A DNA stretch of 64,000 bases from Pinus tabuliformis (GCA_031772625.1 CM062816.1:1672527172-1672591171), one strand, 5' to 3'. Positions 33,641 to 46,570 are shown, counted from the first letter of the stretch. The notes: generated by a model from the letters alone, not told the origin. Numbers and translations are program-made.

Positions 33641-36380
33641 GTCGCCCCTTTCTCATGGAAATTTACTCATCACAGAGATGCACGGATGGAAATCCTTATA
33701 CAAAATTTTAGGGTCTATGACCTAGTTTTAGGAATGGATTGGTTGGAACAACATGAGGCACTCCTAGACTGCAATGACAAGATTCTACATTTCACAGACG
33801 ATGACAGCCAAAGAAAATCATTAAGGGGAAGGAACCGAGGGGTGTCCCTCAGGTTCATCTCCTCCATGCAAATAATGAAATATAGGCGAAAGGGATGGCA
33901 AATGTTCTCGGTGTTAGCTCTAAACGATAAGGGTGATTCTAAAAACTTTGATAAAAATCCATCTCTTGTTGAATTTAAGGATGTATTTCCTGAATAACTA
34001 CCTGGGCTACTCGCAAAAAGGGAAATTGATTTCACCATTGACCTTAAACCAGGCACTGAGCCTATTGCAAAGGCACCCTATCGTATGTTGGCTCCAGAGC
34101 TAAAGGAATTGCAGATCCAATTAAAGGAACTGTTGGACTTGGGGTTCATACAATCTAGCATATCTCCGTGGGGAGCCCCTGTGATTTTCGTTAAGAAGAA
34201 GGATGAGTCTTGGTGACTGTGAATTGACTACCGCCAGTTGAACAAAGTGATGATAAAAAAATCAATACCCTCTGCCAAGGATAGATGGCTTGTTTAATCA
34301 AATGATGGGGGCAACTATGATTTATAGATCTGAGGTCAGGATATCATCATTGAGAATCAAGGAAGAAGATATCCCGGAGAAAGCCTTTAAGACAAGATTT
34401 GGGCATTGTGAAATTGTAGGTTTACCCTTGGGACAATCAAATGGCCCAAGTATTTTCATGAGTTTGATGAATAGAATATTTCGGGATCACTTAGATAAGT
34501 TTGTACAAGTCTTTATCGATGACATTTTGATCTACTCAAAGACCCTAGAAGAGCATGACACTTGAGGATAGTTCTACATTATCTTAGAGAAAACCAATTA
34601 TACGAGAAGTCGTCAAAGTGATCCTTTTACCAAACCAAGATTCATTATCTTGGGCACATTATCTCTGGGGATGGTATCACAGTAGGCTCGGTAAATATCA
34701 AGGCCAACATGGAATGGCCAACACCAACCAATGTTCATGAAATACAAAGTTTCATGGGCATGGTAGGGTATTATCATAGATTTGTCGAAGGTTTTGCAAA
34801 GATAGCAAGTCTTATTACTGATTTCCAAAGAAAGAACAAGAAATTCATTTGGACTAAAAAAATGTGAAGAGGAATTCCAAAGGTTAAAGGTGTTATTAAC
34901 AACAACACCAATTTTGAAGGTGTCGGATATGGAACAATGATTTTTGGTTTGCATTGATGCCTCCAAGGAAGGGATGGTTTGTCTATTGACGCAAGAAGGA
35001 AGAGTAATAGCTTATGCATCGAGGAAACTTAGAACCCATGAAGAAAACTACGCAACACATGATCTAGAAATGGCAGCATTTTTTTATGCACTAAAGATTT
35101 GGAGACACTACCTTCTATGAAGGAAGTTTGATCTTAGGACTGACCATTGTGGGCTACAACACACATTCACTCAAGACCACTTAAATGCAAGGCAAAGATG
35201 ATGGTCGGAGTTAATTAGTGAATATGATTTTGATATCACTTACGTAAAAGGAACCGTAAATAGGGTGGTTGATGCTTTAGATAGGAGGCCTCAGATATTT
35301 TCAGTGATTCCCTTAAAGATAAATTTGAGGGAGAAACTGCTTGATTTACAATTTAAAGACACCTAGTATCAGTTAGTTAGCAAAAGTTTGAGGGAGGATG
35401 AAATGAGGGTCCCAAAATATGAAGAATACTCCTTTGATAATGATGATCTACTACGATTTCGGGGAAGGATATATGTACCACCGAATGAAGAATACACCAG
35501 TTAATCTTGAATGAAGCACATCGTGCAGTATACATGGCACACCCTGGTGTTAAGAAGATGAGTGCGGACTTGAAACCACTCTTCTTTTGGAAAGGGATGA
35601 AGAAGGACATCGTGAACTTGATAGCAAGATGCTTAGAGTGTCAACGAGTAAAAGTTGAACAAAGACATCCAACATGATCATTGCAAACCCATGAGATACC
35701 AAAATCTAAATGGGAAGTTATACCAAGGGACTTCATTGTGGAACTACCAATGACCTCAAGAAGACATGATTCCATCTTTGCAGTGGTGGACACGTTGACC
35801 AAGAGTGCCCATTTCATACCAGTTAAGACTACATATAAGGCACCAGAAATAGCCAGAGTTTTTATTGATGACATTATGAGATTTCTTGGAGTGCCTAGGA
35901 ATATCATATATGATAGGGGAGTAGTCTTTACACGAAGGTTTTGGACCAGTTTCCAAGAAGCCTTGGGAACCCAATTGAACTTCAGTACTGATTATCACCC
36001 TGAGACAGATGGGCAGATAGAGAGGACTAATCAAATCCTCAGAGACATGCTTCAGATGTATGTGATGGACCAACAAAAGATATGGGAGGAGTTTTACCCC
36101 TCGTGGAATTTGCTTACAATAATAGTTATCATAGTTTGATCAAGATAGCGCCATTTGAGTTCTTATACAAAATACCTTGCAGAACACCTCTCAGTGGGGA
36201 CCGACTAGAGGACCGAGTATTAATAGGACCAGAAGTGGTGCAAGAGATGGAAGAACAAATAACTATGAGTAGGGGAAGGCTAAAAGATGCACAAGATCGA
36301 CAAAAGAGCTATGTTGATGATCATCGGGTAGACCAAAGTTATGAAGTGGGAGATAGGGTGTTCCTGAGAGGCACTCGCAT
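33641..36380 (+). pseudogene. Ty3/gypsy pol (protease, RT, RNase H, integrase), heavily broken
   Basis: The protease C-terminus reads YDLVLGMDWLEQHEALLD (about 33710). RT pieces follow: [20 protein letters not shown], then an internal stop, DYRQLNKV, and FVQVFIDDILIYSKTLEEH (FIDD catalytic box, 34490-34550). RNase H remnants ([18 protein letters not shown], about 34940-35000) lie in other frames. The integrase frame at 35681-36140 keeps SRRHDSIFAVVDTLTKSAHF (first D region), YDRGVVFTRRFW (second D) and HPETDGQIERTNQILRDM (E). The frame ends at GDRVFLRGT, directly against LTR copy 2, with no chromodomain or polypurine tract, so the 3' end of the internal region was lost at that junction. Confidence 0.88.
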
Positions 36381-38246
36381 ATGATGAGTTGATGACACCT
36401 GGTTTGACGAAAATTTATATTTTGTCTTTGAAATTCTAAGTTAATTTTGAAACCTACTATATATATGTTTATCTATATTTTGATGATATGTTAGTGGTTG
36501 TAGGCACAGATTAATTTCTTGGCCAAATGACTCACATATAGGTGATGGGGTTGTAACATTGGATGGAATTGCATCGAAGGGGTGGGACAGTGTCCCTGAT
36601 CTCACCCACTAGCACTCCCGCTGTGACTTAGGCTGGAAAGGTTGAAACACCTTCACCTTGAAGATCACGATGTCATGAGGGCAGGTCCCAAAGTTGGGTC
36701 GCTCATGAGGATTTTACCGGGGGGCGCGCATCAAGGCGGATTCCTTGATCCCTGACACCATTAGTCTCACTATAGCAAGAAACCTAAGAGATGATAGTGG
36801 TCCTTGTCATTGCACTTATACTTTCCCCTCGTAGCCACTGAATGATTGAAGGTCAAGTGGCGTGGCACCCTTGGAACTTCAAGGGAATTTCTTGAAGGGC
36901 ATGACCAACTTGGCACCCTTGGCATCACAAATAAACTGTTAGGCATGACACCCTTGGAACTTCAAGGGAAGTTTTTAAAGGGCACAACCAAACTTGGCAC
37001 TCTTAGAATCATTAAAAATAAATAAATTAATAAATATAATCAAGATATGAAAACCAGGTAAACACACTGCAATCAAAATGATGTTAGAAACCGAGGTAAT
37101 TAAATCAAGAATAAAACTTGGGTTAAGAGGATCATAGGAAGAAATAAAATATTTTACCTTAAAAACTCTACCCTTCCCATGTTGGAAAATATTAGGTAGA
37201 TAATGTAATTTAATTAGGTAAAAATGGGAAAGAGGGACATAAATGTGAGGATAAATATTAATCCTAAAATAACTAAACCTAATTAAGAGAAGAGGGTGGT
37301 GAATTAAAATAAGACTTATAAATTGAATTTTAGAGAAATTTAGAGAACCTCCAAGTGGCAACAACCAACATAAGAATATCCATATAAGAGATAACTTGAG
37401 TTAAATTAGAGAGTAGATAGGGGATCAAATCTCGACTTATCAATTGACTTCAGTAATGAACACAAGTTAAGGAGTAAAAGGGGGATCAAGAGACAACTAG
37501 GAGAAGAAATAGGAATTTTGTTGAGGTGAGGAAAAATATTATTTTTAAATTAAAATCTAAGTAAAAAAAATTTGGAGATCCTTCATGAGAGAATGACACA
37601 TAGGTGGGTGAATAATCAAACTATTGGATTATCACAAATAATTAATTATGCATGAAATGCCAAGTGTCAGCTATGAGGGCTCCTATAAAAGAAGGGGCAG
37701 ACCATGGGAGAAGGGACTTTTCTGGACCCTATTGTTGGATGGATGAGACTATGTTAGAGTAGTGACTACGAGCTATAGTGTGTTGGTGAGGTAGAGGAAT
37801 TTAGAGAGGGGACTTTTGAGCCAAAGAGTGCTCTCCTCTACTAGCTAATACATTCCTTCATTGTACAACCCCATTGCAACTCGAGGGTCCGCGGGGAAGG
37901 AGAGTACCCAAGGAGTAGGCTGGGAGGTCAACCGGTGGGTCATTGCATTCGGATTAAGCACGTCAACATTCACACTTGGAGGCAACCGACAACAAAGGAG
38001 GGAAAATAGCGGTAAGTCAAGTTGAATCTCGTTTCCTGGTGAACGGTACCTATGTTGTTATAATATTATTTTATATGACTTCATTATCGTTTTAGTTAAT
38101 AACATGTAAATTAGATGATATGTTCAATAAAGTGAAATTCAGGAAATTTTTATATAATGTTTAATAATTTTTAGTTCCCAATGCTATTTTCTTATGGTTG
38201 TATTTTTAGTATTTAAAAAAAAAAAATTATAAGGTTGGTCCTTACA
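36381..38246 (+). mobile_element. LTR copy 2 of the same gypsy family as 13811-15663
   Basis: It is colinear with LTR copy 1 over its entire length, with the same start (CATATGATGAGTTGATGACACC) and end (GGTCCTTACA). It has small indels, for example an extra AATAAATT-type insertion near 37018 and a shorter A run near 38220. What follows (TGTTTTGAGGCC) is not a PBS, so this copy is in 3' LTR position after pol. Confidence 0.85.
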
Positions 38247-38723
38247 TGTTTTGAGGCCCTAAACAAAGTTTTCTTGGAAAAATAGAAATCATTGATTGCT
38301 ACAGCAATCATGATAGTAGTTGTATTCCTCAAAAATATATTTCCAAAGAGGTATCATACGCATCAAATGGAGATAATATGACCAAGTTACAACCCCGGGA
38401 AATTGGGTGCCCAACTAACCCCAACGGGGCCCATAAACTCTTGGTGTTACATCTCCTTGGGTTAGGGTTTTGGTTGTTTAGGAATTTCTCTTATTTTTCA
38501 ATAATAAAAAGGTCCTTGAGCCTCATTGTAACTCAATTCAAAGGCATGTAGCCGCCACATCTCTTCTCAGAGATAAGCTACCATCGCCCGAGCTATCTTA
38601 TTTCCATTTTTTTATAAGCATAGTTAGTATTTTTCTATTAATGAAATGAAGTGCTTTTTTGCTACATCTTTGTGTTTATGATTATATTGTAAGTTGTAGC
38701 ATTCTTGTTTAAGTTCGGATCAA
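38247..38723 (+). mobile_element. Partial 5' LTR of a third gypsy element
   Basis: It lies between LTR copy 2 and a PBS. It contains a TTAGGGTTTTGG motif, an AATAATAAAAAGG polyadenylation-like stretch, and ends GTTCGGATCA before the PBS. The left end is unknown. Confidence 0.5.
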
Positions 38724-38735
38724 TGGTATCAGAGG
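38724..38735 (+). other. Primer-binding site (initiator-Met tRNA type)
   Basis: TGGTATCAGAGG, one base off the canonical TGGTATCAGAGC, located about 120 bases before a gag start codon. Confidence 0.8.
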
Positions 38736-38853
38736 GGTCTGCTCTTTCTCTATTTTTCTTTATATGCGCCCAATGAGGTCAGGGTATAAGGAGTTAAGGC
38801 TCGATCTAGTTGAACCATTACAAGATCAGCCTCACAAAACCTAACGACCTCCC

Positions 38854-39800
38854 ATGGCGGAAGAAAATAAAGATGAGGGGGTAGGAGATTCTTTCAAAAT
38901 GTTGCTCAAGGAAGCCCTCGAGCGACAAAGGGACGCGATGATGGATCAGTTTTCCCAAATCCTTTGACGGCTACACACAGGTGATGCATATTCATCCAGC
39001 AACTACTCTTGAGGCGCTACTCCTTTTAAGGTACAAGTTAACTTCGATATTCCCATATTTGAAGACCTGATAGATGCAGACGCCGTAGATAAATGGTTAA
39101 ATTTGTTAGAAGGATATTTTTCAGTTCATGACTTTTCCAATTGAGAAAACATTACTTTCGCACTTCTCAAAGCTGCTCCACATGTCAAGGACTAGTGGGA
39201 AACCTACTATGAATAAAAGGATGAGAGTGAACCCTCGTTGTTTTCAATCGCACCCACTTGGAATTCTTTCTGAGACACCATCAAGGAACAATATTACACT
39301 GTCGGGAGCTATGAAGATAAATACAAAAAGTGAACCAGCTACAGCAGGGAAGGGACCAAGATGTGCTAGAGTTCACAAATACTTTCCATACACTTCATAC
39401 GAAGTTGGGTATCTAGGATATTGCGTTGAATTTTCTACTCAAGTACCACGGCTATCTATACAAAAATATCCAAGATGAGATGGAGTTCTTGGACATCTCC
39501 TCATTCAACACGGCGTATCGGTACGTTGTAAAGGTTGAGCAGAAGTTTAGACAGAAGAAGCGGAACTTTGGATATGTGAATCCAAAGCAAGGAAAAGGCA
39601 CCCCCAAACCACAGAAAAAAGGACCAATCCAAGGCTTGGCTACCCAGGACAACCCGTTGAAGCCAGAAGCAAAGAACAACACCACGAAGATGAAGAAGGG
39701 CACATGAAAATGGTGTGAGTTCCATAAGAGCTCTGCTCACAATACAAGTGAGTGTCGAGCCAAGCAGTCACTGGTGGCTGAGATGAAGGCTTCTGAATAA
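38854..39800 (+). pseudogene. Ty3/gypsy gag, broken
   Basis: It starts with an ATG at 38854 (MAEENKDEGVGDSFKMLLKE). A retrotransposon gag core follows, FEDLIDADAVDKWLNLLEGY and FSVHDFSN, broken by several stops (including near 38968 and 39012). The later part (39426-39707) is lysine/proline rich (KPQKKGPIQGLATQ) and ends before a cysteine/histidine patch (CEFHKSSAHNTSECRAKQ), the usual position of the nucleic-acid-binding knuckle. Gag would form the virus-like particle. Not functional. Confidence 0.75.
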
Positions 39801-39929
39801 GACACAGGTTCTGACTCTAAATTAGAACCCGATAAGGGAACTGACAAAGGGAAGCAGATCATTAACGCGAAGACCAGTGCCATCATGACCACCACAAAGA
39901 TCCAAAAAATTGAGCTTGAAGATCTATAG

Positions 39930-41135
39930 GAGGGGGAACGTCTCTTCCACTCACAGATTTGGGTGAAGGGTTCTCCATTGCAGTTCATTGTCGACAACGA
40001 GAGCCAAAAGAACCTCATTTTAGCAGAGGTCATGAAATGGCTGGGCCTAAAGACTATAGCACATCCACATCCATACACCATTAGGTGGCTTCACCAAGGA
40101 TGAGATCTTCGTGTTAGCCAGAAGTGTCACCTTCCCTATAGCATCAAGCCTTTCATGGACGAGATACTTTGTGACATTGCTCCTCTTGAAGTTTCTAATG
40201 TATTGTTAGGACAACCATAATTATGGAAGCGACATGATGTATATGAGTCTAGACCTCGTTTGATGATTATTACATTGGTTAATAAGTTGTACCGGATACT
40301 GGAGGTAGCCCCGCCTACCACCATCTCTTTGATCACTGTAAAGCAATGCAGTAAGATCAAATCCCATATCAGGAAATTTGTTTTTCTTATGATTCGCCCC
40401 TAAGGCAAGAAGAAGGTTGTGGCCACAGCTTCCAAGTAGGGCTCATCTGCACAGCAGCAGCAGATGGACAAGGTCGTGGAGGAGTACAAGGATATTTTTT
40501 CCTCACCCACAGGGGTACCTCTGCAATGTCAAGCCGAGCACTCCATCGATCTAACCCCAGGCATGTCGCTGCCCAATGGACCAATCTATCGACGCTTTGT
40601 TCTGAAGAATGATGAGATCAAGAGGCAGATTCGGGAACTACTACAAAAAGGGAACAACTCATCATCCTACGGGAGCTCGATTGTATTGGTACAGAAGAAT
40701 GATGGGACCTGAAAGCTCTGTGTTGACTATCAGGCATTGAACAAGATCATTGTCCAGAATAGGTACCCAATCCCGCAAATTTATGACCTTTTGGACCAGC
40801 TCAAGGGGGAAAAATATTTTAGCAAGGTTGACTTGAAGTCAGGTTATCACCAGGTTCCTATCGAACCCTTCGATGTGTGGGAGATTGCCTTCAAATCCAA
40901 GGAGGGCCTTTTCAAATGGTTGGCCATGTCGTTCAGATTGACGAATGCCCCTGTAACCTTCATGAGAGTAATGGAAAACATCTTGCGACCCTTCACCAAT
41001 GCATTCGTGGTGGTGTATTTAGATGACATCTTGATCTTCAGCCAGAGTTGGGAAGAGCACCTCCACCATATTCGACGGGTCCTTCAAACCCTTCGACAAC
41101 ACAAGTTGTGTGCTAACTTGGAGAAATGCACATCA
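39930..41135 (+). pseudogene. Ty3/gypsy protease and RT, truncated
   Basis: The protease-like stretch at about 39940-40230 reads FIVDNESQKNLIL; the DSG triad is altered to DNE. RT follows from 40464: AEHSIDLTPGMSLPNGPIYR, then a stop at 40710, and CVDYQALNK, FSKVDLKSGYHQ and VVYLDDILIFSQSWEEH (YLDD catalytic box). It stops at LCANLEKC, before RNase H and integrase, where unrelated AT-rich sequence begins. Confidence 0.87.
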
Positions 41136-41689
41136 CTATATGCATTTTCACTCAAATCACTATTTGCCATCTAAATTTGTTTCTAATTATGTTTTATGAA
41201 CTTTCTATACTCAAATTTGAGTGAACCAATTGATGTGTGAGTCTATTGAACCCAATCATACAATGGAAACAAAATGTAATTATTTAAACATTGTATTTTA
41301 CATTTTCATATCTTACAATTGCCTATGTTTTGATGACTCTCAAAAGATGACTAACATTCTAATTTGTTTTTAATTAAACATTGTAATTTACATTTTCATA
41401 TGTTACAATTGCCTATGTTTTGATGATTATGAGAAATATGACTAGCATTCTAATTTGTGTGTGCTTTTGTAGGTACACTGAGTGGTTGGACGAATGTGAG
41501 AAGGCAAACTAGCTAGGTTTACTATTTGGTTGAATGAATGCTAAAGGGAACACTAACTAAATTCAGAAGAATAGATACATTATAATTTGACAGTAAAATA
41601 ATGATGTTTCTACATTATTCATTTATTGGAATTCATTTAATATAAATTTTTATTAATAAATATTAATATTCAGGAATTTTTATTAAGGA
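41136..41689. other. AT-rich spacer with 90-bp tandem duplication
   Basis: A unit of about 86 bases (TTAAACATTGTA.TTTACATTTTCATAT ... CTAATTTGT) occurs at about 41283-41368 and 41373-41458 with a handful of mismatches. No coding sequence is seen. Confidence 0.7.
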
Positions 41690-42767
41690 AATTGTCTCGA
41701 TTTGCTAAGAATCCAGTTTGGTTGTTGGTCCCTCTTCCCAAACCAAGTTTTGTCTGAAAGTGGTGTTCCTTCGAAAGGTAGAGGACGAATCCTCCTCCAC
41801 TTTGTTGTCCCATGTTTGAAGGGACTCCATCGAAAAAATACTAAGGCCAAGTTTTGTATATTAGTTCTTATGTAAGCACTCTGGCAGGGGCAATGCCATT
41901 CTCTTGGGGAGGTCACTTAATATGGCAATGGCTTATGTTGTGATAGATTAAGGATTGTTTGCTTGTACTGGAAAATGGCCTTGTCCCAGGCCAACCAAAC
42001 ACCCTAACAAGTAATTAATGGGAGGAATTTTATGGCACGGTTGTTGGGGTTAGAGCACTAGGTCTTCCATACTTCTTCCAAGTCCATACCTTTCCAAGGA
42101 ACAAGATGGTCGAGAGTGCTTCTACAAGCATACCACACTTGTTGATAGAAGGGACATGCAATAAACATATGCGAGATGGATTCATTGTCTTTTTTACACA
42201 AAGAACACTTGCCTGGTCCTATCATAAACCTTTTTTGTAAAATATCCCAAGTTGGTGCCTTTCTTGCCATTAGACACCACATGACTAGTTTGACTTTTGT
42301 TGGGAATTTGGCACGCTAGACCGACTTCCATCACTAAATTTGTTCAAGTGTCACTCTATCAACCAGAAAGAGAGGTAGGCCAACTTAGGGGTGTAGACTC
42401 CAATTGGAGAAATGCTCCAAGTGAGCTCATCATCTCTACTTGTCAATGTAATATACCATCAGAGAGAATTTGTAAATAAGCCTACCATGGGCCTCAAAAG
42501 GCATCCTCTAAGCCCAACCCCCCAACTGATAGCCATCCTTGACTCCAAATTGAGGAGGTTGTAGAATTTGTAATTGAAACAACTTGGTATAAGCCTTTGT
42601 CTCTTAAAACATTGATAAGTGAAGGGGGAAGCAAGGGGTTTTTACCGCTTCCAGGCCATGAGTGAAACCCAATTATGACTTTTGATCCCCCAACAATCCT
42701 CCAGGTCAACCCATTATCGATGGTGTCAAAGGATTTTAACACTTCCTTCCTATATAAAATCTTGTAG
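41690..42767 (-). pseudogene. LINE ORF2 C-terminal fragment (minus strand)
   Basis: On the minus strand, 42742-42494 reads LTWRIVGGSKVIIGFHSWPG, the plant LINE post-RT segment. 42282-42058 gives the zf-RVT region: RKAPTWDILQKRFM, then CSLCKKDNESISHMFIACPF, with C-x2-C and H-x5-C spacing. The 5' parts (endonuclease, RT palm) are absent. Several stops lie between the pieces. A dead, truncated copy next to the copia LTR. Confidence 0.82.
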
Positions 42768-43233
42768 TGTCACAAGCTCATGCCATGTACTAAAGCAAAA
42801 GACAAGAATCTACTTCTACTTTCAACTGGCGGAAGCCAATAGATCGATGAAAATAATAATCGGCAAGAGGAAGATAATAAAAGACACATAAAACAATTTT
42901 TATCTGGGGAAAACCACAACTCAAAACCTTGTTATCTGTATTGCATATATCATAAATCCAAGATGATAATACAATGCTTGTTCTCACAAGAACAATCCCA
43001 GCACTTAGTATAACCAATCTCCCACCTCACAAGTAAGCTTAAGCCAAACCTTAGCCTCTTCTGCTGCTCTCCAAGCTCCTCTTTCCTTGCGCAATTCCTA
43101 TGGTTGAATAGCCCATATTAATTGGAATTCAGTGCATCCAAAACTGCACAATCCAAATTAGGCCCAATTCCTAATTGCATGCATGATCTATACAACTCAG
43201 TAAATCATACAAATGATAGTACATTGTCCCTGC
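42768..43233 (-). mobile_element. Distal part of the minus-strand copia 3' LTR, split by a later insertion
   Basis: It would be continuous with 51416-51824 if the + strand copia (43234-51415) were removed, giving an LTR of about 870-880 bases on the minus strand. The outer boundary near 42768 is inferred from the end of the LINE fragment and a possible ...ACTACA terminus on the minus strand. Confidence 0.55.
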
Positions 43234-43670
43234 TGTTAGGATATTCCGACACATAGGAAATAGTTAAGTATAACTTGGTCTAGTGTAGAGTTAGGTAAAG
43301 TGTGTTTCTTTACTATGTACTTTTGTAACTTACAATCCGATGGTCACGATATGTAGTGATCTGACGGTTCATTCTCTCCTCGGTATTACCGACACTTGAT
43401 CGTGGCTTAACACCCGATTGGTCCATGATCTCTATTTAAAGAGAATGGAGGGTCATTTGTAGGGTGACTGTTCATGAGAGAAGATTATGTAAATTTTCAT
43501 TCTTTTATTAATAAATTGCCTGAAGTGGCCGCGTTGGCTCAGGTCGTGGACTATTTCCCTCTTTGAGGGTTTTAACCACATCAAGAATACTGGTGTATTG
43601 ATCTGTGATCTATTTGTGAGTGGTGTCCTTTGGTGTTCTATCTGAGGAACTTACCCTGTAAATTCCTACA
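43234..43670 (+). repeat. 5' LTR of + strand copia (437 bp)
   Basis: TGTTAGG...CCTACA, followed immediately by the PBS. It has a TCTATTTAAAGAG TATA-like box at about 43430 and an AATAAA signal near 43510. Confidence 0.93.
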
Positions 43671-43682
43671 TGGTATCAGAGC
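43671..43682 (+). other. Copia primer-binding site
   Basis: TGGTATCAGAGC directly abuts the 5' LTR, an exact match to the initiator-Met tRNA complement. Confidence 0.93.
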
Positions 43683-44977
43683 TATTTGAGGACCGCATCC
43701 GTTGGTGATCCAAATCTGAAACCGGTACAACTGCATCCGATTGTCATTTCCCAGATCTATTGTTTCTAACTGCTTTCGAGCCGAGAGGTATTCTCTAATG
43801 TGTTAGGAGCATCTATTCCAGTGAGGAACCCCTTTCGTTTCACGCGAAAAGGTTTCTAGTAGCCCTAGCTACGTCATTTTTAAGATCTGGAGGTATACAA
43901 TGTTTATTTGCAGTTTTTAGTTATTTTCTCTCTACTTTATTTCGGTTTACTTATCTCTCTGGTTTTCATTACCATATATATACCTTTCATTTCTGCATAT
44001 GCTCTTTTCCCCGCGACTTTGTGCGATCTGGGCAAATCAGAAACAAAAAGGAAGGATTTTTCTCATGTGTATGCTCTTTTCCGCCACGCCTTAATGTGAT
44101 CTCAGAAAATCAGAAACATTGAGAAAAATATTTAGTTTCCGGCAAAAGCCAACTTCAAGGCATAAGGTTTGTTTTATTTTTATGTCCGTGTTGGGTTGTG
44201 TGGCTTTTTTGTTTTGTAGGAAAAAAAACATTTTTCAAGTAAGCATGCACCCCAAAGCCTCAGTGACTAAAAAAACAAAACACCCTTCCTCATTTCCAAA
44301 AATTACTAACATTTTAAACTAGCTCACTTGATCCAAAGTTACTTTATGAGAATAGAGGTCTTGAGTTCAAGGCTTTTTTTTTGTTGAGTTACTTTTTCAA
44401 AAAGCACATGTAACTTATGTTTTAAAGTTACTTTATGTAAAAGTGTTCTCACCCATTATAAGAAGTGAGTCACTTATAATTCTAAAGTCTCTTTATCTTT
44501 TATTTAAGTTATAATTTATTGAGTATCTCATAAATTACCATTACTTTTTCAAAAAGCACATGTAACTTATGTTTTAAAGTTACTTTATGCAAAAGTGTTC
44601 TCCCCCATTATAAGAAGTGAGTCGCTTATAATTCTAAAGTCTCTTTATCTTTTATTTAAGTTACAATTTAGTGAGTATCTCATAATGTACCATTGTAAAA
44701 GTGACTTTCACTTATTTATAAAAGTGGGTCACATAAAATCTTTTTTTAAGTGAGCTAATTAGATTAAGTTTGGAAAGAGAGGAGATTTTTTTTAATATAA
44801 CATTATCATTTAGTTCCGCACATTCACGCACTTTGTTGGCATCTTCAACAATTTTTCTTCAAAAAGCCATAACTTCTTCATCCGGAAGTCATTTTCAGAG
44901 CCGTTTTTTTTAATCGGCCTAATTTTTCGAGATATTTTCATTGGAATACTTAATTTCAGCATCTACAGCTTCAGTTT
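43683..44977 (+). other. Long copia leader with internal duplications
   Basis: About 1.3 kb of non-coding leader. A 152-bp unit occurs at 44389-44540 and 44541-44692 in tandem with few changes. A shorter duplicated phrase (GCTCTTTTCC..CG..TTTGTGCGATCT and GCTCTTTTCCGCCACGCC) occurs near 44000 and 44070. Confidence 0.75.
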
Positions 44978-46570
44978 TTGTTAAAAAGTGAAATTCCATG
45001 CCAAGTTATTATTGACAGCACCAACTACTTCCAATGGTGGTCCTACATTGTGGATTTACTTAGAAGTAAGGGTCTTTACAGAATAGCCTCAGGCCAAGAA
45101 ACTAAACCTAAAGATGAAGATAACGCAGTCAAATGGGGAAATAGGCAAGATCAAGCACATGGGTTGATAGGGATGTCTATTTCTCCAGACCTTAGATTCC
45201 ATATCGCAGAACTTGATACCCCTAATGAAGCGATGAAACAACTCACCAATGTTTTTGGCATTAAAAATGAAATTAGAGCCCATCAACTTGAAAATGAGTT
45301 GCTTACGTTGGACCCCAATAATTTTTCTTCCATTAAAGATTTTTTGTCTAAGTTCAAGACCCTTAGACTTCTCTTGGAAGGTGTTAAGGTTAAGAAATGA
45401 GATAATAGCCTTATCTATTCCATTCTTACTAAGTTTGAACCAGCCTACGCTGTGTTTGTTTCCACCTTCCATTTTACTAGAGAAGCCTTTATTTCTCAAG
45501 GACAAGACTACAAGTCCTCCTCTTTTGATGCCTTTTTTGATTCTTTAATAAGAGAACAAGAAAAACTCTTACATCTTGGTCTTCTTAATCTTGGAAACTC
45601 TTCTAAGAAAGCTTTAGCCGCCCAACAACAACCAAATTCAAAGAATCCTAAGAAGCAGTATCCTAAAAGGAATGATCCTAAACCAAATAAAAGTCCTAAG
45701 CAATTTCATTCTCAAAATGAAAAAACAATTCAACAAAATGATAAGGCAAATAAAAACAAATGGAAGAAGACTGATACACATTGCAACTTTTGTAATCGAG
45801 ATGGCCACTTAGAATCTAAATGCTTTAAGAAGATGGAAGCCTTGGAAGCAGCAATGAAGAAACATAACATCCATGTGGAGCACTCTTCAACTTCAACTTC
45901 ATCTTCAGGAATTGCACTTTATGCATGTGGTTGTCAAGCATCTCCGTCTAGTTGTGCACTAAATGTATCTTCTTCTTCTTCTCATTCTCATGAGTGGCTC
46001 ATTGATTCTGGAGTTTCTTATCACATGGTAAAAAACAAAGCCATGTTTTCTTCTTTAAATGATTGTAACACCAAAAATATATATGTTGGTGATGATAGAT
46101 CTCTTAGTGTTGTAGGGATTGGAACTATTCATCTAAACAATGGTCAATTTATTGATGTATTATGTGTTCCAACCTTAGCCTACAACCTTCTATCTGTATA
46201 TCAGATAACTCATTCAAGTGAAGGTAAAATCGTTGAATTCTCACCTCATGATGGTGTAATTAAGGACTTAAGAGATCCTAGACATATTTTAGCTACTGGC
46301 ATTGCTGATGATTCTACAAGGTTGTATAAGTTTAACAACTTTGGGTCATCAACTCTTCCCTCAGTATTTGTTGCTCATAATGATGAAGTGAGCAAACTTT
46401 GGCATGAGCGATTTGGTCATTTAAACTATCGCTCCCTTCAAAATATATATAAAGAAAATATGGTGATAGGTATTCCTATGGTATCTTGCAGAGATGGTGT
46501 TTGTTCCATATGTGTACTCAGAAAACATCATCAGGATAGTTTTGAAAAAACATGCCTCTTGGCGCACCTT
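44978..46570 (+). pseudogene. Copia gag and protease, one internal stop
   Basis: The frame starts in a gag-like stretch (NYFQWWSYIVDLLRSKGLYR, then APDMAWK-type gag motifs such as DQAHGLIGMSISPDL). A TGA at 45398-45400 interrupts it, but the same frame goes on. It holds a CX2CX4HX4C zinc knuckle (CNFCNRDGHLESKC), a protease active site WLIDSGVSYHM (DSG intact) and the gag-pre-integrase LWHERFGHLNYRSLQNI with a zinc-binding C pair (CSICVLRKHHQ). The frame then slips at an A-run near 46547, so integrase is in another frame. Gag forms particles, and protease would mature the polyprotein. Confidence 0.9.

Noticed and set aside
36381..38246. Solo LTR inserted into gypsy integrase
   Set aside because: No target duplication flanks it (left ...ACTCGCATA, right TGTTT), and sequence after it is a different LTR, so a clean solo insertion is not supported.
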